From Comamonas testosteroni (GTDB lineage: Bacteria; Pseudomonadota; Gammaproteobacteria; Burkholderiales; Burkholderiaceae_C): DNA of 61,744 bases. Below, in pieces: positions 35,689 through 45,471 of the stretch. Position numbers and translations under genes: made by a program. Every line of letters begins with the position of its first letter. Within the stretch, counting starts at the first letter, position 1. The DNA lies in NCBI RefSeq assembly GCF_000761245.1, contig NZ_AWOR01000056.1:1-61744 (forward strand), written 5' to 3'. The notes under the pieces are model-generated. The model worked only from the letters and a program-made list of their open reading frames with translations, had not been told where the DNA came from and did not search any database.

Positions 35689-36720
35689 TCAGCGAGGAAT
35701 GGCGACTCTCGCAACCGAGGCCACCGAATGCTGCGAGCTACGGTATTCGCCCGGAGTGATTCCCGTCCAGCCCTTGAAGGCGCGCAGAAACGAATTGGTG
35801 TCGCGGAAGCCGATTAGAAAGGCTATCTCCCCCGGCGTAATGGCTGAGCGAGTCAAGTAGTAGCTGGCCAGCTCCTGTCGTGTGTCGTTGAGCACGTCCT
35901 GATAGCTGACCAACTCATCGGCCAGACGTCGCTGCAACGACCGCTTGCTCAGCGCCAAGCGACTCGAGATCTCCTCGACGGAACTCTGCCCACAGGGCAG
36001 CATATCGAGCAGTGCGCTGCGCACGCGCTCGCGCATGCTGGCCTCTGCATCTAACTTGGACAAGCGGGCCTGAAGCTCGGGCTCGAAGAACTGCCACATG
36101 GCCACGTTCTCGGTCAGGAAAGGCCTCGCAGCGTCTTCTGTAGAAAAGCGGATGCGATTACGACGGCCCTCGCGCAAGCCACAGCCAAGAAACGCTTCGC
36201 ATGCCTGCGGCGAATTTGGCAAAGCTACCAATTCCACCTCGATCGGACGGACCGCATGTCGCGTGGCCAAACGCGCCAGCTTGGTGAAGAAAACCATCTC
36301 CATGGCCCCCAGGCTGCGCGGCAGCGGGCGATCATAGCCATAGCACTCAAAGCTCAGTTCGGTGTATTCCTGACCAACAAACACCTCAAGCGCCATGGGA
36401 CCACATAGCCGCTTGTATGCGGCAAGCCGGATGAATGCAATATTGAGATTCGGACTGCACAAGCACGCAAAAATTGATGGATCGAAGGCCTCGACCGAAA
36501 TCGCGCTACCCAACCGCACCGGTAACTGCGTCTCACCCACCATTTGTTCCAGACCGTGAAAGAGACGAAAGTACTCGCTCGGTGACAACGCAGCGTCCCT
36601 GCGGCTGAACAGATCGGCTGGAAGCTCGGCCAGCGCCAGCAAGTCGCCAGGCGCCACGCCCATGTCAGAGAGAATCAGCCGCCAGCCAGCATGTACAGTG
36701 AAGCGCGTAGCTTGCTTCAT
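35689..36720 (-). CDS. AraC-family regulator (ArmR/OruR type)
   Basis: A 343-residue regulator: an N-terminal effector domain of the ArmR/OruR type and a C-terminal AraC helix-turn-helix pair (SSRLALSKRSLQRRLADE and FLIGFRDTNSFLRAFKGWTG, then TPGEYR). ATG 36720 overlaps the stop of the upstream SDR gene (TGATG), so the two are translated together. It probably activates its own operon in response to a lipid or hydrocarbon-like compound, by analogy with relatives. Confidence 0.9.
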   Translation of the reverse strand: MKQATRFTVHAGWRLILSDMGVAPGDLLALAELPADLFSRRDAALSPSEYFRLFHGLEQMVGETQLPVRLGSAISVEAFDPSIFACLCSPNLNIAFIRLAAYKRLCGPMALEVFVGQEYTELSFECYGYDRPLPRSLGAMEMVFFTKLARLATRHAVRPIEVELVALPNSPQACEAFLGCGLREGRRNRIRFSTEDAARPFLTENVAMWQFFEPELQARLSKLDAEASMRERVRSALLDMLPCGQSSVEEISSRLALSKRSLQRRLADELVSYQDVLNDTRQELASYYLTRSAITPGEIAFLIGFRDTNSFLRAFKGWTGITPGEYRSSQHSVASVARVAIPR

Positions 36721-37502
36721 CAAGCGCCCTTCTCCATGGCTTGGCGTGACAACTTCAACACCGCCCTGCGCGGCATCAAAGGCAAAATCCAGTCAAGCAT
36801 GACACGCAGCTTGCCTTCATTGAAGACCACCAAATCTCCGCGCTCCATCGCTTCATAGCCGCAAAGCGCCGCGGACGCAGCAGACTTGGCGTTCTTCCAC
36901 ACGGCAACGCCCTGCAGATCTCCGGCCGCAACAAAGCCGGTCGCAACGGCTCCAGAGCACAAAGCGGTGGCTGTCACGCCATACTCGCCAACCTCCTCGG
37001 CAACGGCCTGAGTAAACGATGTCACGTAGGCCTTGGTCGCGTAGTAAACCGCCTGCAGCGGCCCAGGCATGAAGGATGCAGTCGACGAGACATTCAGGAT
37101 ACGCCCGCGTCGGCGGGCCACCATGCCCCTCAGATAATGATGGGTCAGATTGGTCAGCGTCACCATATTCACCTGCATCATGGCTTGCTCAGCGCCGAGG
37201 CTACGTTCGACAAACTTGCCATGGCCGCCGAAACCTGCATTGTTGATCAGCACGTCAATGGACAGTCCCAGGGCCTCGGTAGCCGCAAAGATACGATCAG
37301 ACGCTGCCGGATCGGCGAGATCCTCGGCCAACACATGCACGGTTACGCCATGCTGTACCTGCAACTCCTGTCGCAGGGATTCGAGCTTGTCGAGCGAGCG
37401 GGCCACGACGACGAGATCCCCGCCTTTTTGTGCATGGATACGAGCCAGCTCCAGCCCTATGCCTCCAGAGGCACCTGTAATCAAAGCGGTTGCGAATCTC
37501 AT
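36720..37502 (-). CDS. Short-chain dehydrogenase/reductase
   Basis: A 260-residue SDR with cofactor motif TGASGGIGLELA (residues about 9-20), NNAG at about 90, and catalytic Ser and Tyr-x3-Lys in NVSSTASFMPGPLQAVYYATK. The end of the protein is hydrophobic (LDWILPLMPRRAVL), as in membrane-associated lipid or steroid SDRs. Start ATG 37502 has AGGAG upstream. First gene of a two-gene operon with the AraC regulator. Substrate unknown. Confidence 0.9.
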   Translation of the reverse strand: MRFATALITGASGGIGLELARIHAQKGGDLVVVARSLDKLESLRQELQVQHGVTVHVLAEDLADPAASDRIFAATEALGLSIDVLINNAGFGGHGKFVERSLGAEQAMMQVNMVTLTNLTHHYLRGMVARRRGRILNVSSTASFMPGPLQAVYYATKAYVTSFTQAVAEEVGEYGVTATALCSGAVATGFVAAGDLQGVAVWKNAKSAASAALCGYEAMERGDLVVFNEGKLRVMLDWILPLMPRRAVLKLSRQAMEKGA

Positions 37503-37935
37503 GGCTTCTCCTTGTTTCTGCTGGATTGATGGAATAAGGAGATAGTAGGTACCTGGCATTCGCGCTGCACTAGCACAGCGTGCCATGAATAATTCCGATC
37601 GCGCCAATTTTCGAGCAGGAATTGCCTATGTTGTCTCTGCGGGACTCGTATTGAGTTGATGCAGGCGCTGATGCACACAGCCTAGAGAGAGTACTAACGG
37701 CAATAACTGCATAACCGGCTGATTTGCGCCTGTCGCCGGATGGCAGACTTGATGTGACAGCGTGACAAACCCGAGGTACCCATCAGCGGTCTTCATGTTG
37801 GCCTGCAGTCGATCCAAAGCGGAAGCTCAACAGGCTAAGGTGAATAGCCGCCTCACCAGCGACGGCTGCCGTTAGATCTCGCTTGGCGAGAAACCGGCGT
37901 ACACCAATTCTCTGCCATTGCATCCCAGGGGACCA
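37503..37935. other. Gene-free gap
   Basis: No frame with family resemblance. It contains the promoter side of the SDR gene and the downstream side of the RloC-like gene. No terminator-like hairpin is clear. Confidence 0.4.
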
Positions 37936-40185
37936 CTATAGAACAGCCGTCCTAAGCGCGGCCAGATGCTCGGGATCCGAGGACTCCAGGTGCTCCATGA
38001 GATCGTCGATGGCCGCTTCGATGTCGCACATAAGATCGTTGTTCTCCGACATCCGCTCGATGTTGTTGGCATGACTGAAATAGTGCAGCGTCTTCAAGAT
38101 GCGTTTGGCTTTTTCGCCGCCAAACACGCGCTCAGCCCGGGTGTCGACAGGGGACATGCGTCGATCTGGATACTTCGAGTACGTGTAGAGCTCGACGAAC
38201 CTGCGCACAGCGTTGGGCAGCAGCATGAGCACCTTCAGATCGGTCTTGTCGGCCGACTTGTGGAAGTCATCGAGCACATGAAAGAGGAAGTGATACTCCG
38301 AATCGTATCGGTGCATCGATTCAGGCATGTTCGACAGGGCGGACGTCTTTGGACCCACACGTTTTACCAAGTACAGAGCTGCGTTCTTTCCCTCCGGTTT
38401 GAGCTCGCGCAGGAGCGAGAAGAACTCAAAGTTGTGGGTCGAGAAGAAGATTTGCTTGCACCGCGTAGTCCACGGCGCGTTGGCAGCAGGCTGGTGGAAA
38501 AACGTCTCCTTGATGATCGCTGCAACTTGAAAGATGTGGTTGCTATCAAGGCTCGATATCGGATCGTCGATGTAGACAATGGCCTTGTCGAACTCTTTGA
38601 TTTCCCGAAGCTTGGTTAGGAAGAACGAGAAGGCGATGGCAGTCTTCTCTCCTTCGCTAAGATGTCGCGCCGGCTTGCCGTCACGTCGAACGAGCTGAAA
38701 ACGTTCACCTTCCGCAGTGGGGACCACCGCAATCTGAACGCTCTCGCCACCGAGCAGGTTTTCAATGCGCTTGTTAATCTCCTCCCGGCCAAGCTGGGCT
38801 TGGCTGATGACGGCTTTCAGTCGATCAATTTCGGTTCTTAGCTCCGTCGCGCAGCTCTCATAGCGAAGACGACGACGCTCGCGCCGAGCTTGATCCTCCT
38901 GGAGCTTATCCAGATCCTGCGCCACCATGAATTCATGGGCGAAGTGCTGCTTCAATCTGCTGATTGCCGCTTCCTTTTCTGCGGGGAAGTTGTCCTTAAC
39001 CTCGTTGTGTCTCTCGAAGACGGCATTCAGCGCGGAGAGTGCCGCGTCAACGGCTTTCACGGCCTTGCCATTGGATGCTTTGTAGTCAATGACCACAAAC
39101 GGTGCGGCCAACTTCGAATCCAGAGCGGTGCGAAGCGCTTCGAGTTCAGCGTTGTAGACGCCGATGGTCTGCTGAACGTCCGCATTGGCCTTGACGAACT
39201 GCTCCCTAAACAGCGCGTTGATCTCTACCTCCTTGCGCTCGGCAACCGTCAGTTTCGCGGCGGTCACATCCTTAGCTAACTGCTCTACGGATCGCTTGTG
39301 GTCATCTAGATCCTTGGAAAAGTGCTCACTGAGCGCCTTGAGGCGTTCGGCCGTCAAGTCACCTCCGCAGAATTCGCAAGCAGTTTTCCCTTGATGCAGG
39401 TGGAGGCCCGTCTGCACCCATGTTTCCACCGGTGGGTTGTTAACGAGGTGAGCGATCGTGTTTGCTAAGTCGGGCTTCTTGGTGAGCAGCGTCGAAGCCC
39501 GCTCCGACAGACTCGCCAAAGACATCTTCACGGTCACAGTAGGGATGAGCGGAAGGCTTTCCTTGGGGGACGCATGGGCCAACTTGATGTCGGCATCGAA
39601 GGCATCAGTCCCCAAGGTATAGTCCTTTAACCCGAGGCCGATGATCCGAAGCTCGGCATCGAGTTGAGTCGAGCCGAAAGCCGCTACCAGGCCGATCGTC
39701 TTCTTGATCGTCGCAGAGGTAGCTGTCTTGGCTGCGCTCAATGCTTTTGTCGCCGCTGCAGCCTCCTTGGATTGCTCAGCGGTGCGATCGGTGGCTCGCT
39801 TGTGCATCGCCTCGCAGCGCTCGATCTCCTTCTGTGCCGCCTCCGATTCCGACCCGAGCAGCAGGATAGGCTTGAAATGACTTCCCGCAAAATTCAGGTT
39901 GTCCGCAATAAAGTCGGAGTTGAAGACACGAACGACATGCGATGTCGATTTGAAGTTTGCCTCTGTAACATTCCCAATGTCGGTTGAGATCGTGAACGTA
40001 CACTGCGGAAGCTCCGGGTTAAGAGACTTCGACTCCAACATTGCCACGAGCCGTGAAAGTGTTGTCTTACCAGAGTAATTCCATCCGTAGATCAGGTTCT
40101 TGACTCCAAATTCGGCGGTGCCTGCAGGCGATGTGTAATCGGTGAATACGCCCAACCCCTTGATGCGCTGAAAGCTTTTCAGCAT
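37936..40185 (-). CDS. RloC-like AAA_13 ATPase with zinc hook and putative anticodon-nuclease domain
   Basis: A 749-residue protein with Walker A GWNYSGKTT (residues about 33-41), long coiled coils broken by CEFCGG (zinc-hook Cys-x2-Cys), signature HLSEGEKTAIAFSFFL, Walker B AIVYIDDPISSLDS and H-loop FFSTHNFEFF. After these, LLPNAVRRFVELYTY (Arg-x3-Glu) and HYFSHANNIERM (His) match the R-E-H triad layout of PrrC/RloC tRNA-anticodon nucleases. RloC is a phage-defence protein that senses DNA damage and cuts tRNA. GGGGAC precedes ATG 40185. Not inside an hsd operon. Confidence 0.75.
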   Translation of the reverse strand: MLKSFQRIKGLGVFTDYTSPAGTAEFGVKNLIYGWNYSGKTTLSRLVAMLESKSLNPELPQCTFTISTDIGNVTEANFKSTSHVVRVFNSDFIADNLNFAGSHFKPILLLGSESEAAQKEIERCEAMHKRATDRTAEQSKEAAAATKALSAAKTATSATIKKTIGLVAAFGSTQLDAELRIIGLGLKDYTLGTDAFDADIKLAHASPKESLPLIPTVTVKMSLASLSERASTLLTKKPDLANTIAHLVNNPPVETWVQTGLHLHQGKTACEFCGGDLTAERLKALSEHFSKDLDDHKRSVEQLAKDVTAAKLTVAERKEVEINALFREQFVKANADVQQTIGVYNAELEALRTALDSKLAAPFVVIDYKASNGKAVKAVDAALSALNAVFERHNEVKDNFPAEKEAAISRLKQHFAHEFMVAQDLDKLQEDQARRERRRLRYESCATELRTEIDRLKAVISQAQLGREEINKRIENLLGGESVQIAVVPTAEGERFQLVRRDGKPARHLSEGEKTAIAFSFFLTKLREIKEFDKAIVYIDDPISSLDSNHIFQVAAIIKETFFHQPAANAPWTTRCKQIFFSTHNFEFFSLLRELKPEGKNAALYLVKRVGPKTSALSNMPESMHRYDSEYHFLFHVLDDFHKSADKTDLKVLMLLPNAVRRFVELYTYSKYPDRRMSPVDTRAERVFGGEKAKRILKTLHYFSHANNIERMSENNDLMCDIEAAIDDLMEHLESSDPEHLAALRTAVL

Positions 40186-40232
40186 GATGTCCCCCTGAAT
40201 CTTTAATGGATACGCAGACCGCAATAGTCTGA

Positions 40233-40262
40233 ATTGGCAATCATGAACTGACGATTACCAAT
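40233..40262. promoter_or_regulatory. Inverted repeat upstream of the RloC-like gene
   Basis: ATTGGCAATC (40233-40242) and GATTACCAAT (40253-40262) are complementary at 9 of 10 positions with a 10-base spacer, 48 bases before the start. It could be an operator or a leader hairpin. The gap 40186-40617 holds no supported gene; a further 7-bp repeat, GTGAGGC/GCCTCAC, is at 40440-40471. Confidence 0.45.
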
Positions 40263-40617
40263 CGTCTGTACCTGTCATTTTCGTTTGTGGCTTCCAGACT
40301 ACCTAAGCCTTCACTGGTGAGCAGTTGTCGCTATCGGAGGTCCCTGCCGCTGGTCACGGGCACCTTCCCGGCATCTCCTCCGGTTGTTCTAGGCCATACC
40401 GCCTCAGCTTTCTGAGAATCACCTGCGAGCGCCTCTTGAGTGAGGCAATCACTTATACGCTTACGCCTCACAGCGACCTAACAATCCCGAGTTCCGCTTT
40501 CTGCCCATAACGGCCAGTGACCAGGGCGCCGAACTGGGGTTCATGCCCTTCAAAACTTGATATTCACGATTGCTCGCAGGTGTTCACTCAGAACGGATTT
40601 ACACACCGCCGGGTGTG

Positions 40618-42165
40618 TCAAGGAGTAGCGGTTTGCGCCAGCAACGTTCGTGCTCGCGACACAAATTCGTCCATTAGGCTGAAAGGCACGATGCGAGGGT
40701 TGTCGCTCACTACCGGAAATCGCGTAACCACCATGTGTTGGACGTTGTCGATTGAGAGCCTGGCTTGAAGCAGATGCTCTCGTCGGCGCTCCTTGTCGAG
40801 GGCCTTCTCATAGGCCTTGACTAACGCACGGTTGTAGCGAGCAAACCGCCGGGCGTCGGAATCGACAGTGGCCAGGTCCACAAAGTTGTTTTTGCACTGA
40901 ACGTTCCAGACGACTCCTTCCATAACGGTGACCACATCAAACTCACGTCGGTTGATTCGCTTGATGTCCTGGACCACGAACCCTTGCTCGCTCAGTCTGT
41001 CCTTGACCACGGTTTCGAAGATGAAGCCCGTGCGAATCTGGTACCTCTTGCGACTGTCCAATGTGCGAGCACGCCAGTTGTAAATGAAGCGACTCAGCAA
41101 GGTGACAGTCGAGCGCAGCATACCTTCCACCTGCACGAACGGCGCATAGCTGGACAGCCCCTCCATGTAGCTCAAAACAGGTTGCACGAGCGCCGCACGT
41201 AGCGCTTCAGGGGCCTTTGCCGCGTCCAACATCGACGCGAACACGTCAGGTGCGACTTCCACCCAGAAGTCGCGTACGACGCACTGCCGTGACAGCCTGC
41301 GGACAAGCCCCGCAGCGATTGCGAAGTCGCTACCGGCGAGGTCGAACTCCGCATAAGCGGCCTCGATCGTCACGATGTCGTTGCGCAACTCTGCGGCAGA
41401 GAACAGCCGGTCTGGCCGTAAAGGCTCCCGCATGGCATAGAAATGCTTATAACCTGCGTCCTGCCAGTGAATTTCGACGATCCGGGATCGCTCAGGCTCC
41501 AGGAATCCAGCGTCCAGCATCGGTATTTCCACGCCGCTTTTGACGGGCAACCCGAGACTTTCACGCGCCAGCCTCGCCATCAGTCCGCCATGCGCGCTCA
41601 TCATCGAGACTCCCGCAAACTCCACGATAGGCAGCATTACGGTCAAGGCCTCAAAGGGTTCTATGCGGACGTTGCCGCGGCAAGCTGTTGGCAGCACATG
41701 CAGCAACGCGACAAAGTGGCGGCGACGCGACTGCAGATAGCCAATCAAAGTGGAGAGGTTATGCATTGCACCGCCCACCTCACCCATGCCCTGGGAAATA
41801 AACGAAGTCGCCATAGAACTGGCCTGCAGCATCAGTTGCCGAAACCGGTTGGCGAAGGGTGCAGAGAACCGATCGGTGAGGCGGGCGTGCAACTCCCTCA
41901 ACGGAGCGAGGTCATGAACAAGACCAGCAACGGGCATCCTAAACAGGCGCGAGCTGAAGTCATCGTCGTTCCAATGCACTGTCTGCAGATTGATGCATTC
42001 TTCGATCGTGCGCAGGTTGTCCAACCACGCAAGCGTGGACGATGTTGGTTCAAAGCGCGACAGCCAGTCGAAGACCTGCTTCTCCTGCAAGGCGATTCTG
42101 TCCAGAAGCGCTTGCTCTGGCGAGGCCGAACTGAGCACAACGTGCGCGCTGAGGCTTTCAGTCAA
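40618..42165 (-). CDS. Unknown protein with C-terminal PD-(D/E)XK nuclease domain
   Basis: A 515-residue protein. The first 370 residues are helical and unrecognised. At about residues 378-425 comes GFIFETVVKDRLSEQGF, REFDVVTVMEGVVWNVQCKN: Glu, Asp and Gln-x-Lys as in PD-(D/E)XK nucleases of the Mrr/VSR type. Start is TTG 42165 with a strong GGAGGA 5 bases before. It precedes the RloC-like gene on the same strand, 432 bases away. No methylase is near, so any DNA cutting must be regulated otherwise. Likely defence-related; function inferred. Confidence 0.7.
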   Translation of the reverse strand: MTESLSAHVVLSSASPEQALLDRIALQEKQVFDWLSRFEPTSSTLAWLDNLRTIEECINLQTVHWNDDDFSSRLFRMPVAGLVHDLAPLRELHARLTDRFSAPFANRFRQLMLQASSMATSFISQGMGEVGGAMHNLSTLIGYLQSRRRHFVALLHVLPTACRGNVRIEPFEALTVMLPIVEFAGVSMMSAHGGLMARLARESLGLPVKSGVEIPMLDAGFLEPERSRIVEIHWQDAGYKHFYAMREPLRPDRLFSAAELRNDIVTIEAAYAEFDLAGSDFAIAAGLVRRLSRQCVVRDFWVEVAPDVFASMLDAAKAPEALRAALVQPVLSYMEGLSSYAPFVQVEGMLRSTVTLLSRFIYNWRARTLDSRKRYQIRTGFIFETVVKDRLSEQGFVVQDIKRINRREFDVVTVMEGVVWNVQCKNNFVDLATVDSDARRFARYNRALVKAYEKALDKERRREHLLQARLSIDNVQHMVVTRFPVVSDNPRIVPFSLMDEFVSRARTLLAQTATP

Positions 42166-42495
42166 CGGATTCCTCCGATCTAACGATTTAAGGTCGTATC
42201 AGCTCGTCTGGTGCAAGTTTGCGTAGAGTCATATTTACGGTGAAGCCTCGAGACGCCGGACGGCGGATTTGAGCGACAGCTACGAGGCGACGAGACCATG
42301 ATGGCACAGCTCCGTTCAGGACCGATTGCTAGCTGACGCCAACGACCGCTACAACAAGTTCAGGACTATCCTTCTCATCCGCGAAGCCTGCCGTCGGCGA
42401 CAGACCGCTCGCGCTGCACAGTAGCCATCAATCGCGACATGACGAGCTGCAACGATGAGGTACGAAATACGTCCCAGCAGCAATGAAGGAACAGT

Positions 42496-42523
42496 AAAAA
42501 GGCTACCAATCGGTAGCCTTTTT
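42496..42523. terminator. Bidirectional rho-independent terminator
   Basis: AAAAAGGCTACC and GGTAGCCTTTTT form a perfect 12-bp stem with a 4-base loop, giving T-runs on both strands. It separates the caspase-like gene from the nuclease gene; both are on the minus strand, so it ends the caspase transcript 168 bases after its stop. The rest of 42166-42690 has no gene. Confidence 0.85.
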
Positions 42524-42690
42524 CGTACAAGCGATGGATAGATTAAGACTCTTTCGATCAGGTGAGCGGCCGTATGTGCATGGAAATCCGCAATCGCGAC
42601 TTTAGCTTTAATCTCGACTCAGTGACTCATCTGTCAACAAGCAAAGCCTGCTTGCGGTCACTTCCCTGGGTGCCTATATCCAATGATCGT

Positions 42691-44487
42691 TTAGTGCTGG
42701 GGCATTAACCCCTCGTAACGAACCATAACTCCATCACTCAGTAAAATGACCAAGGCATTGGAATCCAAGTCGGCGCACATCCACCGAAGGGTCTTACCGT
42801 GTCCTCCGCCGACGTCAATCGTTCGAAAATGCTTTTGATCACGGACGTCTATCAGAAAAACATACCCCTCCTCTGAGGCAATTGCCAAGACACGGGTATC
42901 TTTCATCAGTGAACAGCACAACAGTTGCTGATGACCCACTAGGGCGTCAACGCTTTCAAGGAAATCGGGGGCATTCGAATACCGCGATGCAAATGCTGCT
43001 CGGTCACGAAAGTAAAGTTCTACTTGCGCTCGTGTAAACTGATTTCGTAGGCTAGCGTAACCGTGAGCTAAGTTTAGGGTAAGGTCATTCAACGAAAACG
43101 TGCGAACAAGTGCCAAGGTCGACCTATCGAAGAACTTAACGTAGCCGCCTGAATAAACGACTACGAAGAATTTTCCTCCGTCGACAATTTCGATATCTTG
43201 AATTACGCCGCTACTTTCTATCTGAGCAAATTTTGAAGCCAACTTGGTGCTCGATGAACTCAGGCCTGTGAGCTCGCACACTGTGCCGCGTGAGCCACAT
43301 AGCACAGCGGAATCGTCATCGAAGAACTTAGCGTTGTAAAAATCTATTTTTGGATTTTCGTATTTCGCTTGCTGCGACCACTCCCGCCCCACTAGGCCAA
43401 TAACTTCATAGCCTGCCATTCCTACAATAATAATATTACGGCCACTGGGAGATATCGAAATCGCAAAGACATCTTTAAAAGCGATACGGTGGACTTCTTT
43501 GAACTGAATTTTCCCTCCGAAGTTTGAATCTCCATGCATCAAAACGCCCGACTCAAGAAGGACATATAGTTCACTGCCCAGTGAGCCTATAGCCTGAATA
43601 TTTTCCTTGAACTTAACCACCGATCTACGCTCTTGTCTTTCGGCGAATATAATTTCATGCTCGATGCTGTAGGCAACGCGTGATGCGTTTAGCGAATGAA
43701 GTCGCGTAACAAGCTGATGACTCCCTGAGCGATAAACCTCGAAGGGAATGGGTATCAGGGTTGGCAGATCCGAGAATGAAAGAGAATGCGTTAGCGATGA
43801 AAGATACCAAGGCCGCTGACCCATCTGAGACTGTCGGATTACCTGCTGTGCCACGCCCGCTAAGAGTTCGTCGAGCGAATGGTCATGAGATAGGATCCCG
43901 GATGCAAGGGCCTCACAGTAGCGGCTGTTACCATTGACACCATCACCAGCCGGAGCTCCCGCACTGGTTGCGAATGCAAAGACGACATCATCTGCATTCA
44001 CCACTGAGGAATACTGATCTTTGATAGCCTCGGCAAGCTCGTGAAATCGAGTTATCTCGCTAGCAGGAGATTCACGTGTAGCGTCTAATCTACAGGCATC
44101 GAGAATAATCAACTTGGGGCCGATCTTTTCCGATATTGCGTCTACTAGACGAAGTGACGACATTCCGAGCTGCGGAATCCTAAGCAATTCAACTGGCCCT
44201 GGAAAATCTATAGGCAGTAGAAAACCGAGTCCACCTGTCTCAAATCCGTGCCCTGCAAAGTAGATGACGGTAAACGCTCGCGTAGCCGGATCGCCTTTCG
44301 CCTTAAGACGCTCGAGAGCAGCCTCGATGTCGTCGTATGTGGCATCGACAATGAGTTCCGAGTCGAATCCTCGAGCAGTAAGGCTCTGATGAACAAGATT
44401 AGCATCAGAAACAGCGTTTGGAAGTTCGTCTATACCGTTGTCCTTATACGATGAAATGCCAATGCAAAGTGCGATGCGATTATTCAA
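42691..44487 (-). CDS. Caspase-like (C14) peptidase with beta-propeller domain
   Basis: A 598-residue protein. Residues 1-230 form a caspase-like domain: start RIALCIGISSYKDNGIDELP, catalytic His in VIYFAGHGFE and Cys in LIILDACRLD. From about residue 260 on, repeated beta-strand patterns (VFAISISPSGRNIIIVG, IEIVDGGKFFVVVYSGGYV and the like) indicate a WD40-like propeller. Start TTG 44487 is chosen since AGGGAG lies 6 bases upstream. Bacterial caspase-propeller proteins are candidates for protease-driven cell suicide. A membrane protein gene is just upstream. Confidence 0.8.
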   Translation of the reverse strand: MNNRIALCIGISSYKDNGIDELPNAVSDANLVHQSLTARGFDSELIVDATYDDIEAALERLKAKGDPATRAFTVIYFAGHGFETGGLGFLLPIDFPGPVELLRIPQLGMSSLRLVDAISEKIGPKLIILDACRLDATRESPASEITRFHELAEAIKDQYSSVVNADDVVFAFATSAGAPAGDGVNGNSRYCEALASGILSHDHSLDELLAGVAQQVIRQSQMGQRPWYLSSLTHSLSFSDLPTLIPIPFEVYRSGSHQLVTRLHSLNASRVAYSIEHEIIFAERQERRSVVKFKENIQAIGSLGSELYVLLESGVLMHGDSNFGGKIQFKEVHRIAFKDVFAISISPSGRNIIIVGMAGYEVIGLVGREWSQQAKYENPKIDFYNAKFFDDDSAVLCGSRGTVCELTGLSSSSTKLASKFAQIESSGVIQDIEIVDGGKFFVVVYSGGYVKFFDRSTLALVRTFSLNDLTLNLAHGYASLRNQFTRAQVELYFRDRAAFASRYSNAPDFLESVDALVGHQQLLCCSLMKDTRVLAIASEEGYVFLIDVRDQKHFRTIDVGGGHGKTLRWMCADLDSNALVILLSDGVMVRYEGLMPQH

Positions 44488-44640
44488 TGATGGCTCCCTA
44501 AGATTACACAGCACGTAGTAAAAATTTAGTGTGGACCGGAGAATCCGACTCGTTCAAACCGAACGTCGGCTCTAAATATTCATGCCGGTCGCTCAATTAC
44601 AGCCAGGCGCAGCCTGGTGGTGGAATTAATGAGCGGTTGC

Positions 44641-45159
44641 TCAACATTTGACGTGAGGACTGGCCGAAGCCGATAAGCCTTGGGTATCTCCGCTAATGCA
44701 AAGGGTAGACGCTTTTTGCCAGGTCTTTGGATCGACTTTAAACGCCTCGGACTCTAGCCGACGCAACTCCTGAAAGCTGTTGCTCTGACTTTGAATTTCT
44801 AACCATGCACGTTTGAAGGACGGAAGTGCCAGATTTGCTTGGATGCCCGAACACCAGTACCTCCATACAACTTCGCCAATACGGCCGCGTTGCCTGAGTG
44901 ATACCTGTTCATTGGATAGGTCTACGTATCGGTAGAACTCGTCAAAAGAGCGTTGGTACTGGTCTTCCGGGAGCGGCTGCCCAAGCAAGGCCCTCGTGGG
45001 GATTCGACTTGCCAGCTCCCGATACTCCTTCGCTAGACCATCTTCGAACTGCAACTGCGCAATGTCTTTTGAGACTCGTAACTGGCCAAAAGCGAAAACT
45101 ACGCCTACGGCGGCTACTGTCGATGCGGCAGCGGAGACCCAATCAGGAGAGATGTTCAT
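44641..45159 (-). CDS. Single-pass membrane protein of unknown function
   Basis: A 172-residue protein (MNISPDWVSAAASTVAAVGVV...) with one membrane helix at residues 8-26 and a soluble helical part (KEYRELASRIP, SFDEFYRYVDLSNEQVSLRQRG, WRYWCSGIQANLALPSFKRAW). The frame extends upstream to 45294, but the ATG at 45159, with GGAGA nearby, begins the membrane helix naturally. It precedes the caspase-like gene by 153 bases on the same strand. Motif-free; might anchor or signal to the peptidase. Confidence 0.7.
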   Translation of the reverse strand: MNISPDWVSAAASTVAAVGVVFAFGQLRVSKDIAQLQFEDGLAKEYRELASRIPTRALLGQPLPEDQYQRSFDEFYRYVDLSNEQVSLRQRGRIGEVVWRYWCSGIQANLALPSFKRAWLEIQSQSNSFQELRRLESEAFKVDPKTWQKASTLCISGDTQGLSASASPHVKC

Positions 45160-45471
45160 CGGCGAAGATATCTTGCGGTTACTAGTTAACGTGTCTAAGG
45201 TCTGGCATAAAAGGTCAACCTGCCTTACCGGTGCGAGTCCTCTCAATGGAAGGGTTAAGGCCCTTTCTTTCGAGCATGTGCATGGAGGAGCCATTCAGCG
45301 ATGGTGCCCATGAACTGAACTGCAGCACGGGCCTCAGTGTCTGTGATATTCGTGAGCCACGGGCGGCCGTGGCCAGTTCCGAGCTTGTTTCGCATCGCGT
45401 TAACGCCACAAGCCAGTGTGAACATGGATCGTTCGGTCCTGCGCTGTGGCACCTCTCCAGGCTGGACAGGG

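Noticed and set aside
37936..42165. Possible type I restriction operon around the RloC-like gene
   Set aside because: No HsdM, HsdS or HsdR sequence is present; the neighbour is a single PD-(D/E)XK protein.
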